Positions 36,965 to 46,312 are shown, numbered from the stretch's first letter. The stretch is 64,000 bases of DNA from Bacteroidota bacterium (GCA_021815405.1 JAKAGV010000001.1:186001-250000); one strand, 5' to 3'. Program-made: numbers and translations. Notes: a model not told the origin generated them from the sequence alone.

Positions 36965-37774
36965 ATGAAAAATTTAATACTAGTTTTTTTATCGCTTTTA
37001 CTGATTGCTGTTATACCTTCATGCAGCACTGTTCCGATTACGGGAAGAAGTCAATTAGATTTAATTCCTGATAATGAAATGCTGTCAATGAGCTTTCAAC
37101 AGTATGATCAATTTTTAAAAGATAATAAAGAAAGCACTAATCAGCAGGAAATTGCACTTGTAAAAAAAGTCGGTGGCAGGATTGCCAATGCGGTTGAAAA
37201 ATATTTTTCACAGAACAATCTCTCAAGTCAACTGAACGGATATAATTGGGAATTTCATCTTATAGATAGTAAAGAAGCAAATGCCTGGTGTATGCCCGGT
37301 GGAAAAGTTGTTGTTTATACAGGCATTCTTCCAATAACAAAAACCGAAGCGGGCTTGGCAGTTGTGCTTGGACATGAGATTGCTCATGCAGTTGCAAAAC
37401 ACGGTAATGAAAGAATGAGTCAGGCTTTGCTTACACAACTTGGAGGAGTTGCGTTATCGCAAGCAATTAAGGATAAACCTGCTTTAACGCAAAATCTTTT
37501 TATGGCTGCATTCGGAGTGGGGACTCAAGTCGGCATTCTGCTTCCTTACAGCAGGCTTCAGGAAAGCGAGGCGGATCATCTGGGTTTAATTTTTATGGCG
37601 ATGGCTGGTTATGATCCTCACGAAGCATTAAACTTTTGGCAGAGAATGATAAAAGCACAAACCGGAAGTGCGCCGCCGGAGTTTTTAAGTGATCACCCTT
37701 CAGACGAAACAAGAATAGCTAACATTGAAAAAGAACTGCCGGAAGCAATGAAGTATTATCAACCTCAGAATTAA
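36965..37774 (+). CDS. M48-family metallopeptidase lipoprotein
   Basis: 269 residues. Lipoprotein signal with lipobox (LLIAVIPSC), then an M48 domain: zinc motif GHEIAHAVAKHG (His137, Glu138, His141), with the third ligand in SRLQESEADHLG. It resembles LoiP/YggG and Oma1-like envelope quality-control proteases. It is single-domain with no TPR (unlike BepA). GGGAGTTTGAG precedes ATG. Its 3' end overlaps the convergent ychF by 4 bases. Confidence 0.88.
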   Translation: MKNLILVFLSLLLIAVIPSCSTVPITGRSQLDLIPDNEMLSMSFQQYDQFLKDNKESTNQQEIALVKKVGGRIANAVEKYFSQNNLSSQLNGYNWEFHLIDSKEANAWCMPGGKVVVYTGILPITKTEAGLAVVLGHEIAHAVAKHGNERMSQALLTQLGGVALSQAIKDKPALTQNLFMAAFGVGTQVGILLPYSRLQESEADHLGLIFMAMAGYDPHEALNFWQRMIKAQTGSAPPEFLSDHPSDETRIANIEKELPEAMKYYQPQN

Positions 37775-38853
37775 TTATGTCTGATGGTTAGGATGTCTCC
37801 GTCATTAGCTAAATATTCTTTGCCTTCAAGACGCCATACGCCGTGCTCTTTAGTTTGAGCGAAAGAGCCGTACTTTATGAAGTCGTCGTAATGCACAACT
37901 TCTGCGCGGATGAATTTGCTGAAGAAGTCGGAATGTATTACACCGGCAGCTTCCTGTGCATTCATTCCTTTGTGGATTGTCCAAGCACGGCATTCATCTT
38001 CGCCAACCGTAAAGAATGATTGAAGCCCGAGTAATGAGTAGGCTTCTCTAATTATGCTTGTCAATGCTGATTCTTTAATGCCGTATTCTTTCATAAATAT
38101 CTGCATATCGGTTTCATTAAGCTCGGACATTTCAAATTCAATTTGCCCGAAGAAAGCTATTGCTTTAGTATTCTTTCCGATTTTTGTCTTAACAAGCTTA
38201 TCAAGATATTTATCAACTTCGCTGACGTGGCTTTCATCCATATTTAATGCTATCAGCATCGGCTTTAAGGTTAGAAGCTGATAGTTTTTTAGTAAATGTA
38301 AATCTTCTTTTAAGAATTCAGCTTCGCGTAAAGGTTTTTCTTCTTGAAGAATTGAATAGCATTTTTCGAGAAGGGTATGCTCGTGTCTAAGATGGTCATC
38401 GTGGATTTTAAGGATCTGTTTCTTTAGGCTGTCAATTCTCTTTTCGATAATCGCCATATCGGATAAGATGAATTCAGTTTCGAAAGTATTTATATCTCTC
38501 ATCATATCGATTGAGCCTAAAGGATGCGGCGTCATTTCATTCTCAAAAAGATGAACAACCTGTATCAGCGCATCATTTGTTTTAACAGTTCCGAGGAAGT
38601 TGCCGGTAAATTGTGCAGTTTCCGAATCTCCTTTCTGCAAGCCCACAACATCAAAGAATTCGATTGCGGCGTGAGTTGTCTTTTGGGGTTTAAATATTTC
38701 GGAAAGCTTATCAAGCCTTTCATCCGGAACTTTTATTACAGCATGGTGCGATTCTGATCTTACTAACTGCGACTGATCCAGATGCGATTTAGTTATTGTT
38801 TGAAAGAGCGTCGACTTTCCGCATAACGGTAAACCTACAATTCCAATCTGCAT
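37771..38853 (-). CDS. ychF: YchF/OLA1 ribosome-associated ATPase
   Basis: 360 residues from the start at 38853 (MQIGIVGLPLCGKST). That start has AAAGGTGGA just upstream and gives the family N-terminus; a longer frame to 38973 would add 40 unrelated residues. It has Walker A GLPLCGKST, switch region (FFDVVGLQKGD) and the NxxE-type specificity segment (ALNMDESH), which makes YchF prefer ATP over GTP. A coiled insertion follows and a C-terminal TGS domain (FFTVGEDECRAWTIHKG). It is a translation-linked cytoplasmic housekeeping protein. Confidence 0.9.
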   Translation of the reverse strand: MQIGIVGLPLCGKSTLFQTITKSHLDQSQLVRSESHHAVIKVPDERLDKLSEIFKPQKTTHAAIEFFDVVGLQKGDSETAQFTGNFLGTVKTNDALIQVVHLFENEMTPHPLGSIDMMRDINTFETEFILSDMAIIEKRIDSLKKQILKIHDDHLRHEHTLLEKCYSILQEEKPLREAEFLKEDLHLLKNYQLLTLKPMLIALNMDESHVSEVDKYLDKLVKTKIGKNTKAIAFFGQIEFEMSELNETDMQIFMKEYGIKESALTSIIREAYSLLGLQSFFTVGEDECRAWTIHKGMNAQEAAGVIHSDFFSKFIRAEVVHYDDFIKYGSFAQTKEHGVWRLEGKEYLANDGDILTIRHN

Positions 38854-38944
38854 AAATCCACCTTTGAATTTATTTGATGACTTCAGATCAAAGTTAAGTA
38901 ATATACTTGTCTCAAGCAATTGGAAGAGAAACTGATAAAGGTAT

Positions 38945-39010
38945 AGGGTATAAAGGTATATGGTTAATTCCAAGAACTTTGTGTCTTATACCGGTATACC
39001 CTTATACCCT
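38945..39010. repeat. Long imperfect inverted repeat between divergent genes
   Basis: AGGGTATAAAGGTATA (38945-38960) and TATACCCTTATACCCT (38995-39010) are inverted arms matching at 15 of 16 positions around a 34-base loop, with extra GGTATA/TATACC motifs flanking. It lies between ychF (minus, start 38853) and the penicillin acylase gene (plus, start 39055). Confidence 0.7.
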
Positions 39011-39054
39011 AAATATGTTTTTCTTATATTTAGATAAACAAATTAGTACAGCTT

Positions 39055-41511
39055 ATGCATAGATGGCTTAAAGTTACTATCGGTGTAGTTGCATCTTTAA
39101 TAATTCTTATTGCAGTAGGAGGATTTGTTTTTTATAGATTGCTTTTGTCTACACTACCTGCTTATTCCGGTGAGACTACAACCGCACAGATTTCGAGCGA
39201 TGTAAAGATTTACCGCGACAGTATGGCTGTGCCGTATATCGTTGCTAAGAACGATGACGATGCTGCTTTCGCACTCGGTTATGTCCATGCCGAAGATAGA
39301 CTATTCTCGATGGACTTAATTAGAAGAGCAGGCGAAGGAAAGCTGAGTGAATTAATAGGTCCCAAAACAATTCCATTCGATGAAATGTTTTTGACGATTG
39401 GAATAAAAAGAACTGCCGAAAAAATCTTATCTCAATTAGACCCGGTAACTTTGAATCTGCTTCAATCCTATTCTAACGGAGTTAATCTTTATATTAAACA
39501 AGCAAAGGGAAAATACCCTGTTGAATTTGATATTTTGAATTATGCACCTAAACCATGGACGCCTCTTGACTGCATTGTTGTTGGAAGAATGATGGCTTGG
39601 GAACTTAATGTAAGCTGGTGGTCAAAGTTTGCGATGATGGATTTGATACAAAAGTTCGGCTACGATAAAGTAAAAGATATTATTCCGTCTTATCCTGATA
39701 ATGCGCCATTAATTATTCCGGAGGGAAAACAGAAGTTTCAAAAGATAAGTTCCGCTTTTATGAAGACCGATGAAGCCTTTAGAAGGTTTATGGGATGGAC
39801 CGGAACTCATATCGGCTCAAACAACTGGGTGGTAAACGGAAATATGTCTGCATCCGGCATGCCGATAATTGCGAATGATACTCACCTTGCATTCAGCGCA
39901 CCGGGAAGATGGTATGCGGCGGATATTAAAACGCCGGATAATAATGTATGCGGATTTTCTTTGCCGGGAGCGCCTGGAATTATTATCGGAGAGAATCAAC
40001 ATATTGCCTGGGCATTGACTAACATTATGGAAGATGATGCAGATTTCTATTCAGAACAGCTTGATTCTACCCGAACTAAATATCTTCTTAACAATGAATG
40101 GGATAATCTTAAAGTCTTAAAGGATACGGTAAAGGTAAAGGACTCTACAAACGTCATCTTCAAAATATATTTGACTGATCATGGTCCGATTGTCTCCGAT
40201 ATTCATCCTTACAATTTTGTTTTTAAAAATAAAGGAATTAAAGAAGCAATCGTAAGCATGCACTGGCTCGGTAATTACGTAAGTAATGAAATTTTATCCA
40301 TCTATAAAATTGATAAAGCCAGAAACTGGAATGAATTTAAAGATGCACTGCAGACTTACGCAGTACCGGGACAAAATTTTGTTTATGCAGATAAGCAGGG
40401 AAACATAGGTTATATGTTCGGTGCATGGCTTCCTGAACGACCCGCAAATGGTTTTTCTTTTGTATATGACGGCACGAACGACAAGAATGATTGGAAAGGA
40501 TTTGTACCGCAGAATGAACTTCCGCAGTTGTTCAATCCGCCGCAGAATTTTATTGCATCAGCAAACAATAAGACTGTGAAGGATTACAAATATTACATTA
40601 CCTATTTGTGGGAGCCTTCATCAAGAATAGAAAGAATTACGGAACTGCTGAATTCCAAACAGAAACATTCTGTAAAAGATTTTGAAAAATACCAGATGGA
40701 TTTTGTGTCTCCATATGCCGATACGTTAACAAAATATATTCTTAATGCTTTTTCTACAGTAAAAGTAACAAATGCCCATTTACAGCTTGCGTTAAACTTA
40801 CTGAAGAACTGGAATTATGAGATGAACCAATTCAGTCAGACTCCGGCAATTTACGAAATGTTTATAAAGCATTTGATGCAGAATATCTTTCTTAACAAAA
40901 TGGGAAAGGATTTGTTTGATGAATATGTTCTGGTGCAGAACGTTGCTTTGCGTTCTATAATCCAGTTGATGCATAATCCAAACAGCAGTTGGTTTGATGA
41001 TCCTTCAACACCGCAGGTTGAAACGAGAGATGATGCAATCCGCAAAAGTCTGGACGATGCATTGACTGAGCTTGAGACTAAATTCGGCAACGACCCGGCA
41101 ATGTGGCAGTGGGGAAGAATGCATTATGTTGAATTCAAGCATCCGTTCAGCGGCAGATCATCGATAGTTGATAAGACGCTGGATATTGGTCCGTATCCAA
41201 TCGGCGGAGACGGTACAACCATATTCAATACAGAATATTCTTTCGCAATAGGATTAAAAGATTATCCGGAATTTAATCATGGCGAGTTTGAAAATTATCT
41301 TGGTCCGGTAATGCGTTATGTTTATGATTTCTCAAAGCCGGATGAAATCAATTTAATTATAGATACAGGTGAGTCGGGAAATTTTATAAGCAAACATTAC
41401 AAAGATATGACTCCGCTTTGGATAAAAGGGAAATATTTAAAAATTAAGACGGATATAAATTCGATAGAGAATCCGAAGAACAAATTGTTTGTAATAAAGG
41501 CAAAGAGATAA
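39055..41511 (+). CDS. Penicillin acylase-family (Ntn) amidase
   Basis: 818 residues. An N-terminal hydrophobic segment (VTIGVVASLIILIAVGGFVFY) anchors or exports it. The A chain shows YRDSMAVPYIVAKNDDDAAFALGYVHAEDRLF (quoted in part: DDAAFALGYVHAEDRLF). Autocleavage occurs before the catalytic Ser at GSNNWVV (about residue 255), which becomes the N-terminal nucleophile of the B chain. The family cleaves penicillins or N-acyl homoserine lactones; the substrate here is unknown. No Shine-Dalgarno is evident. Confidence 0.88.
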   Translation: MHRWLKVTIGVVASLIILIAVGGFVFYRLLLSTLPAYSGETTTAQISSDVKIYRDSMAVPYIVAKNDDDAAFALGYVHAEDRLFSMDLIRRAGEGKLSELIGPKTIPFDEMFLTIGIKRTAEKILSQLDPVTLNLLQSYSNGVNLYIKQAKGKYPVEFDILNYAPKPWTPLDCIVVGRMMAWELNVSWWSKFAMMDLIQKFGYDKVKDIIPSYPDNAPLIIPEGKQKFQKISSAFMKTDEAFRRFMGWTGTHIGSNNWVVNGNMSASGMPIIANDTHLAFSAPGRWYAADIKTPDNNVCGFSLPGAPGIIIGENQHIAWALTNIMEDDADFYSEQLDSTRTKYLLNNEWDNLKVLKDTVKVKDSTNVIFKIYLTDHGPIVSDIHPYNFVFKNKGIKEAIVSMHWLGNYVSNEILSIYKIDKARNWNEFKDALQTYAVPGQNFVYADKQGNIGYMFGAWLPERPANGFSFVYDGTNDKNDWKGFVPQNELPQLFNPPQNFIASANNKTVKDYKYYITYLWEPSSRIERITELLNSKQKHSVKDFEKYQMDFVSPYADTLTKYILNAFSTVKVTNAHLQLALNLLKNWNYEMNQFSQTPAIYEMFIKHLMQNIFLNKMGKDLFDEYVLVQNVALRSIIQLMHNPNSSWFDDPSTPQVETRDDAIRKSLDDALTELETKFGNDPAMWQWGRMHYVEFKHPFSGRSSIVDKTLDIGPYPIGGDGTTIFNTEYSFAIGLKDYPEFNHGEFENYLGPVMRYVYDFSKPDEINLIIDTGESGNFISKHYKDMTPLWIKGKYLKIKTDINSIENPKNKLFVIKAKR

Positions 41512-41537
41512 TTCTTTATATGAAAGGATTGAGCACT

Positions 41538-41870
41538 TTATTTTCTTAAAATCTCAACAGTCTTGTTAATAATTTCATTTAATTTCTCAACTCTCAAAAT
41601 ACCGACTTTATACAAAATAATATTGCTATCGGCTGTAAATAACCTATTCGGTCTAGCATTACTAATCTGCTTCAAGCTTCCCTCTTTAAAATCATCATCT
41701 TCAATTTTAATTGCATAGGAATCTTTAATCATTTTGCTCGTGATTTGTCATAAAATAATATCATCACTAAATAGTGCGGCAAGCACTAATGCTGGTCTCC
41801 GTTTTGCCGAAGTTAAATCCGAGAATGGAAACGGAACAACTACAATATCCCCTTTTACAAATTTTGCCAT
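41538..41870 (-). pseudogene. MazF/PemK-type toxin with in-frame TGA
   Basis: Read from ATG at 41870 the frame gives MAKFVKGDIVVVPFPFSDL, then KRRPALVL, DDIIL-stop-QITSKMIKDSYAI and RPNRLFTADSNIILYKVG, the order of PemK/MazF endoribonucleases (110 codons). The TGA at 41750-41748 occupies a position that is usually Cys in this family (…IL-C-xITS…), so TGC or TGT to TGA would explain it. The remaining ATG piece (41732-41538) lacks the N-terminal half and is unlikely to be active. The start overlaps the antitoxin gene by 16 bases. Confidence 0.8.
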
Positions 41871-42106
41871 GCGATGTCTTCTTCTAATTTGTTCCAATCT
41901 TTCTTAAGTGATGATTCGCTAATTTTTAGCGCTTCAGTTCTTATCGATTTATCTATATTTCCAATTTCTGCTTTGCTAAATCGCTCATTTTTCATTTCAT
42001 CTATATCAGAGAGAACAATTATCTCTACCTGGTCGCCAAAACTCTCAGGTATTTCAACTGTAACTTTCCTACCTTTAACCGCAATCTTTTTTCTGATAGC
42101 AAGCAT
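41855..42106 (-). CDS. Antitoxin of the MazF/PemK-type pair
   Basis: 83 residues. The N-terminal part (IAVKGRKVTVEIPESFGDQVEIIVLS, cut here as KGRKVTVEIPESFG) looks like a DNA-binding-type antitoxin start of the kind found with PemK toxins in Bacteroidota. The acidic, Trp-containing tail (KKDWNKLEEDIAWQNL) is the typical toxin-wrapping end. It is intact while its toxin is broken. The toxin ATG lies within its last codons. Confidence 0.7.
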   Translation of the reverse strand: MLAIRKKIAVKGRKVTVEIPESFGDQVEIIVLSDIDEMKNERFSKAEIGNIDKSIRTEALKISESSLKKDWNKLEEDIAWQNL

Positions 42107-42254
42107 ATATGAACCTCATTAAATGAAAGTTTATATATTAAATTACTTCATAACTTATTATTAGTCAAACACACAAATTATTATTACTTTTAAGTTTGCT
42201 AAGTGTTAAATTTGCTTGTTAAAAAAATAAGAGTAAAGATTTAGGTACAGCTTA

Positions 42255-43223
42255 ATGGCAAAAGTAATTGAGCATTTGAAGAACGCTAAGGAACCGTTAA
42301 TCAGTTTTGAATTAATCCCGCCGAAAAGAGGCGGCGATATTAAAAGTCTTCTCTCAGTAATTGAAGATATATTAAAGTATCATCCGCCATTTGTAGATAT
42401 AACAAGCCACTCTGCCGAAGTAGTTTATGAAGAAACGAATAAGGGAATACAAAAGAAAATAAAAAGAAAAAGACCCGGAACTTTGGGAATATGCGCACTC
42501 ATTCAGCATAAATATAATATTGACGCTGTTCCTCATATTTTAACACACGGATTTACACGGGAAGAGACAGAAGATTTTTTAATTGAACTTAGTTACCTTG
42601 GAATAGAAAACGTACTTGCAATACGTGGCGATGATAACGGTTATCAAAAACCGATTCCGGAAGGCAAAAGTAAAAATAAATATGCCGTTGATCTGGTGAA
42701 GCAGATTGTTGCGATGAACAAGGGAAAATATCTCGAAGAAAGTCTTCTTGATGCCAAGCCTTCCGACTTTTGCATAGGCGTAAGCGGATATCCGGAAAAA
42801 CATTTCGAAGCTCCGAATTTGCAGACCGATGTAAATTTTGTAAAAGCCAAGGTTGATGCGGGTGCCGATTATGTTGTTACCCAGATGTTCTATGATAACA
42901 AGTTATTTTTTAAGTATGTTGATTTATGCATCAAGACAGGAATTAATGTACCGATAATTCCGGGATTAAAGATATTGACCAGCAAAGCTCATTTAGTTTC
43001 GATACCAAAAAACTTTTATATAAATCTTCCGCAAGATTTGGTTGATGAAGTAAATGCGGCAAAGCCTGAGAAAGTATTAGATATCGGAGTTGAGTGGGCT
43101 GCAAATCAAGTTGAAGAACTTTTGAATAACAATATTCCAAGCGTACATTTTTATATAATGCAAAATTCTCAGCCGGTGGTAAAGCTGATGGAGCGCCTTA
43201 AAGCAAAGAAAGTTATTGCCTGA
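42255..43223 (+). CDS. metF: 5,10-methylenetetrahydrofolate reductase
   Basis: 322 residues, a TIM barrel with family motifs (SFELIPPKRGGDI, DITSHSAEVVYEE, ILTHGFTREETEDFLIEL, LAIRGDD, GADYVVTQMFYD, PIIPGLKIL). It makes 5-methyl-THF for methionine synthesis using FAD and NAD(P)H. Slightly longer than E. coli MetF (296). Two bases separate it from the next gene, so it starts a small operon with an oxidoreductase and an aldolase. Confidence 0.92.
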   Translation: MAKVIEHLKNAKEPLISFELIPPKRGGDIKSLLSVIEDILKYHPPFVDITSHSAEVVYEETNKGIQKKIKRKRPGTLGICALIQHKYNIDAVPHILTHGFTREETEDFLIELSYLGIENVLAIRGDDNGYQKPIPEGKSKNKYAVDLVKQIVAMNKGKYLEESLLDAKPSDFCIGVSGYPEKHFEAPNLQTDVNFVKAKVDAGADYVVTQMFYDNKLFFKYVDLCIKTGINVPIIPGLKILTSKAHLVSIPKNFYINLPQDLVDEVNAAKPEKVLDIGVEWAANQVEELLNNNIPSVHFYIMQNSQPVVKLMERLKAKKVIA

Positions 43224-43225
43224 AG

Positions 43226-44230
43226 ATGAAAGGAATCAAGAAACCAGTGATTAGAAAATTGAAGTGGGGTGCCGCAGGATGCGGAAATTTTACAGAACAT
43301 TCCTTTATCCCGACTCTTCATCTCTTAAGAAAAAGTGCGCTTAATTCTGTATTCAGCAAAGATCTGAAACGTGCAAAATTTATTGCTGAAAAATTTGGAG
43401 TTCCAAACAATTTCTCAAGCTTTGATGAGTTTATTCATTCGGATATTGAAGCTGTTTATATCGGCAGCGCAAACGCCGACCATTATGAACAGGTACTTAA
43501 AGCTGCAAAAGCCGGCAAACATATTCTTTGCGATAAACCGGTTGCCATTACTTCAGCACAAGCTGAAGAAATGGTAAATGTATGCCGTGAGAGCAATGTT
43601 CAATTCGCCGTCAATTATACTTATCGTTTTCACCCGCTTACAATAAAAGCGAAAGAATTTTTAAAGAGACAACTTCTTGGGAAACTAGTTTCAATAAACG
43701 TGAACTTTAATATCGATCTTCCCCCAAGCAGTAATTTCAGATTCAATAAACTGAGAAGCGGCGGCGGAGCCTTACGGGACATCGGCACTCACATGATTGA
43801 TCTATTAAGATTCCTCGGCGGAGAGATTGCTTCAATTGATGGTGTAATAGACGATATAGTTTATAAAAGCGAAGTTGATGACTTTGCTGCAGGTATTGTT
43901 AAATTCCAAGACAGCGGCTATGGTTATTTCAATGTTTCTTTCAATAATAAGAAAGCATTTAACAGAATAGATTTACTAGGTCATAAAGGCGCATTAAGTA
44001 TAGACCATCTCATCGGGGCAAAGAATGCTACATCAAAGCTGACGATACTGCTTGAAAGCGAGGCAAAGAAAGCTTTTCGGAAAAGAGGCAACAAATTCTT
44101 AAACCTTCTCCGCTCGGTACAAAATTCTTTTTTGAAGAATGAAACTCCGCTTGTTACCGGATACGACGGATATATCAATATGAAATTAATGGAAGAGTTA
44201 GAAGCTAAATGTTTGGCAAAAAAGAGTTAG
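43226..44230 (+). CDS. Gfo/Idh/MocA-family oxidoreductase
   Basis: 334 residues. N-terminal Rossmann fold (WGAAGCGNFTEHSFIPTL), then KHILCDKPVAIT containing the characteristic E/D-KP lysine, and GGGALRDIGTHMIDLLRFLGG at the substrate domain. It is an NAD(P)-dependent dehydrogenase of a sugar or inositol-like substrate, which I cannot name. It overlaps the downstream class II aldolase by 22 bases, so the two probably act in one carbohydrate pathway. Confidence 0.85.
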   Translation: MKGIKKPVIRKLKWGAAGCGNFTEHSFIPTLHLLRKSALNSVFSKDLKRAKFIAEKFGVPNNFSSFDEFIHSDIEAVYIGSANADHYEQVLKAAKAGKHILCDKPVAITSAQAEEMVNVCRESNVQFAVNYTYRFHPLTIKAKEFLKRQLLGKLVSINVNFNIDLPPSSNFRFNKLRSGGGALRDIGTHMIDLLRFLGGEIASIDGVIDDIVYKSEVDDFAAGIVKFQDSGYGYFNVSFNNKKAFNRIDLLGHKGALSIDHLIGAKNATSKLTILLESEAKKAFRKRGNKFLNLLRSVQNSFLKNETPLVTGYDGYINMKLMEELEAKCLAKKS

Positions 44231-44865
44231 TTGAAATCTGCCATAGGGTTTTTGAGAAAGGTTTTGTCTCTGCCTACGATGGAAATATTTCTGTGGCAAC
44301 TCCTCAGAATACGTTTTTAATTACCCGCTCGGCTGTTCGCAAAGGCGATGTAACCGAAGATGATATTCTGGAAATTGATACCAGCGGCAATATTGTAAAC
44401 GGTCGCGGCAAAATTTCTACCGAATATAAAATTCATCTTTACGCTTATGCAAGAAGACCGGAAGTTAATGCGGTAGTTCATTGTCATCCCGTTTATGCTA
44501 CTGCATTTGCTTCTTTAGGAGAAGGTCTTACTGAAAATATTTTTCCAGAAGTAATCTTAACTCTCGGTAAAGTCCCGTTATGCAAATATGCTACGCCATC
44601 AACCGATGATTTGCCGTTAAGCATGGAACCATATATCGAGCATGCGTGGGGACTTCTTCTTCAAAACCATGGTGCGGTTACTCTTGGTAAAACATTAAAA
44701 GACGCCTACAATAAGATGGAGAAGCTTGAACACACTGCCCAAATATTATTTACCGCGCGGCTTCTTGGCGGTGCTAAAGAATTACCACTGGAAAAAATCA
44801 GAGAACTTGTAAATTTATCCAAGCAGAATTATGGACTGGACGTGGATGAGAGAAATATTTATTGA
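44209..44865 (+). CDS. Class II aldolase (fuculose-phosphate aldolase-like)
   Basis: 218 residues. Family motifs: SAYDGNISVATPQNTFLITRS (cut: AYDGNISVATPQNTFLI), zinc-binding AVVHCHPVYATAFA, the catalytic Glu in NIFPEVILTLG, and LLLQNHGAVTLGKTLKDAY with the third His. It cleaves a sugar 1-phosphate to dihydroxyacetone phosphate and an aldehyde, as FucA or RhaD do. Paired with a Gfo/Idh/MocA enzyme. Fuculose versus other sugar phosphates cannot be distinguished. Confidence 0.82.
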   Translation: MFGKKELVEICHRVFEKGFVSAYDGNISVATPQNTFLITRSAVRKGDVTEDDILEIDTSGNIVNGRGKISTEYKIHLYAYARRPEVNAVVHCHPVYATAFASLGEGLTENIFPEVILTLGKVPLCKYATPSTDDLPLSMEPYIEHAWGLLLQNHGAVTLGKTLKDAYNKMEKLEHTAQILFTARLLGGAKELPLEKIRELVNLSKQNYGLDVDERNIY

Positions 44866-44884
44866 AAATAATTATTTGATTTTT

Positions 44885-44950
44885 ACTCATAAGCTTACTC
44901 CTAATTTTGAGAAAATTAAATACGAGTAAGATTATGATTCGGTTATGAGT
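44885..44950. promoter_or_regulatory. Nested inverted repeat in the ddl leader
   Basis: Outer arms ACTCATAA (44885-44892) and TTATGAGT (44943-44950), and inner arms CTTACTC (44894-44900) and GAGTAAG (44924-44930), are all perfect. The structure lies 47 bases upstream of the ddl ATG. No T-tract follows, so it is more likely an operator or leader structure than a terminator. Confidence 0.5.
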
Positions 44951-44996
44951 ATAAGGACATTGGTTTATTTAGAAATAGAAATTGAAAGAAAAATAA

Positions 44997-46001
44997 ATGA
45001 CGAGTAAAAAAGATTTAACGGTCGCATTATTGTTAGGAGGTACTTCGCCGGAAAGGGATGTTTCAAAATCATCGGCAAGCTCCATTTATAAAGCGCTGAC
45101 CGCACTTGGATATAAAACTATTTTGATTGATCCGGCATACGGTAAGCACCAGCCTCATAAAGAAGAAGATTTCTTTGCACAAAAAGACTTTACGGAAATC
45201 ACCAACCGGAATTATGTAGAGGCAGTGGATTCTAAACTATTTGATGATGTTGATATCGCTTTTCTTGCACTTCACGGAAAGTGGGGGGAAGACGGAACGA
45301 TACAATCTCTACTTGAGTTAAGAGGAATAAAATATACCGGTTCCAATATTGTCTCAAGTGCAATGTCGATGGACAAGATAATGTCAAAAATATTATTCAA
45401 GCATTACGACATAAATACACCGGAATGGATTGGCGTTAATCAGCATGAAAAAGAAATCGATGTAAAGAAAATGATAAAGGATAAGTTCGGATTCCCTTGC
45501 GTAATAAAACCTAACGACCAGGGTTCAACAGTCGGCTTGACAATCTGTAAGCATGAAGATGAGCTACATAAAGCATTAAAGCTTGCACGGCAGTACTCAA
45601 ATAAAATTTTGATTGAAGAATATATTCCCGGACGTGAAGTTACTGTCGGAGTTCTTGATAACAAAGCTCTGCCGGTACTTGAGATAAAACCGAAGCATGG
45701 GATTTATGATTATGAATGCAAATACACATCCGGAATGAGTGAGTATGAAGTTCCTGCAAATATTCCTGAATGGGTTCAGCTTGAATTGCAATCACAATCA
45801 CTGAAAGCATTCGAAGCTTTGGGATGCAGCGTTTATGGAAGATTGGATTTCAGACTAAGCAATGACTTCAAAACATACTGCCTTGAAGTTAATACATTAC
45901 CCGGTATGACTTCGACAAGTTTGGTTCCTAAAATGGCAAAAGCAGCCGGTATATCTTTCGAGGAACTGATTGACAAAATAATTAAGCTTAGCTTGCAATA
46001 A
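44997..46001 (+). CDS. ddl: D-alanine--D-alanine ligase
   Basis: 334 residues, ATP-grasp. N-terminal LLGGTSPERDVSKSSASSI, then LHGKWGEDGTIQSLLEL, central VIKPNDQGSTVGL, LIEEYIPGREVTVGVL, and C-terminal LEVNTLPGMTSTSLVPKMA with the magnesium ligands. It makes D-Ala-D-Ala for peptidoglycan. It is followed two bases later by a divisome gene, a common envelope arrangement. No Shine-Dalgarno is visible before the ATG. Confidence 0.93.
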   Translation: MTSKKDLTVALLLGGTSPERDVSKSSASSIYKALTALGYKTILIDPAYGKHQPHKEEDFFAQKDFTEITNRNYVEAVDSKLFDDVDIAFLALHGKWGEDGTIQSLLELRGIKYTGSNIVSSAMSMDKIMSKILFKHYDINTPEWIGVNQHEKEIDVKKMIKDKFGFPCVIKPNDQGSTVGLTICKHEDELHKALKLARQYSNKILIEEYIPGREVTVGVLDNKALPVLEIKPKHGIYDYECKYTSGMSEYEVPANIPEWVQLELQSQSLKAFEALGCSVYGRLDFRLSNDFKTYCLEVNTLPGMTSTSLVPKMAKAAGISFEELIDKIIKLSLQ

Positions 46002-46003
46002 GC

Positions 46004-46291
46004 ATGTTTAAAAACGGAAAATTGAAATACATAATTTTTGCGATATTTTTTATTATAGGACTGCTGTATGTTTTCTTCAATAATTCCGGAGTAATTAAGT
46101 ATTTAAAAATGAAGCAGCAAGTCAATGCCTTGAATGATCAGATTGACAGCGTTAATGTTGAGAATAAGAGAATCAAAAGTGAAATAGATTCTCTTCAAAA
46201 TAAAATTCCGGCAAAGATCGAAAAAGTTGCTCGCGAAAAGTACAATATGATTAGAAAAGGTGAGACGAAAATCCAGGTAATTGAAAAGTAA
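46004..46291 (+). CDS. FtsB/DivIC-family septum formation protein
   Basis: 95 residues: one membrane helix (IIFAIFFIIGLLYVFFNN), then a coiled coil (LKMKQQVNALNDQIDSVNVE) and the family C-terminus (KIEKVAREKYNMIRKGE). It acts with FtsL and FtsQ/DivIB in the divisome. Its position right behind ddl and ahead of rarA supports a house-keeping role. Confidence 0.85.
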   Translation: MFKNGKLKYIIFAIFFIIGLLYVFFNNSGVIKYLKMKQQVNALNDQIDSVNVENKRIKSEIDSLQNKIPAKIEKVAREKYNMIRKGETKIQVIEK

Positions 46292-46312
46292 ATTTCAATT
46301 TGAAAATTTAGA

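Noticed and set aside
38854-38973. Longer start for ychF (40 extra residues)
   Set aside because: The family starts at MQIGIVGLPLCGKST, and AAAGGTGGA precedes that ATG.
41748-41750. TGA at a Cys position as selenocysteine or reassigned codon
   Set aside because: Many intact genes here end at TGA (for example at 35399), no selenocysteine-type stem was seen after it, and the neighbouring toxin is broken by TAA instead. Nonsense mutation is simpler.
44885-44996. Fourth 11-bp phased array in the ddl leader
   Set aside because: Only three units (GAGTAAGATTA, TGATTCGGTTA, TGAGTATAAGG) look alike; the inverted repeat explains them better.
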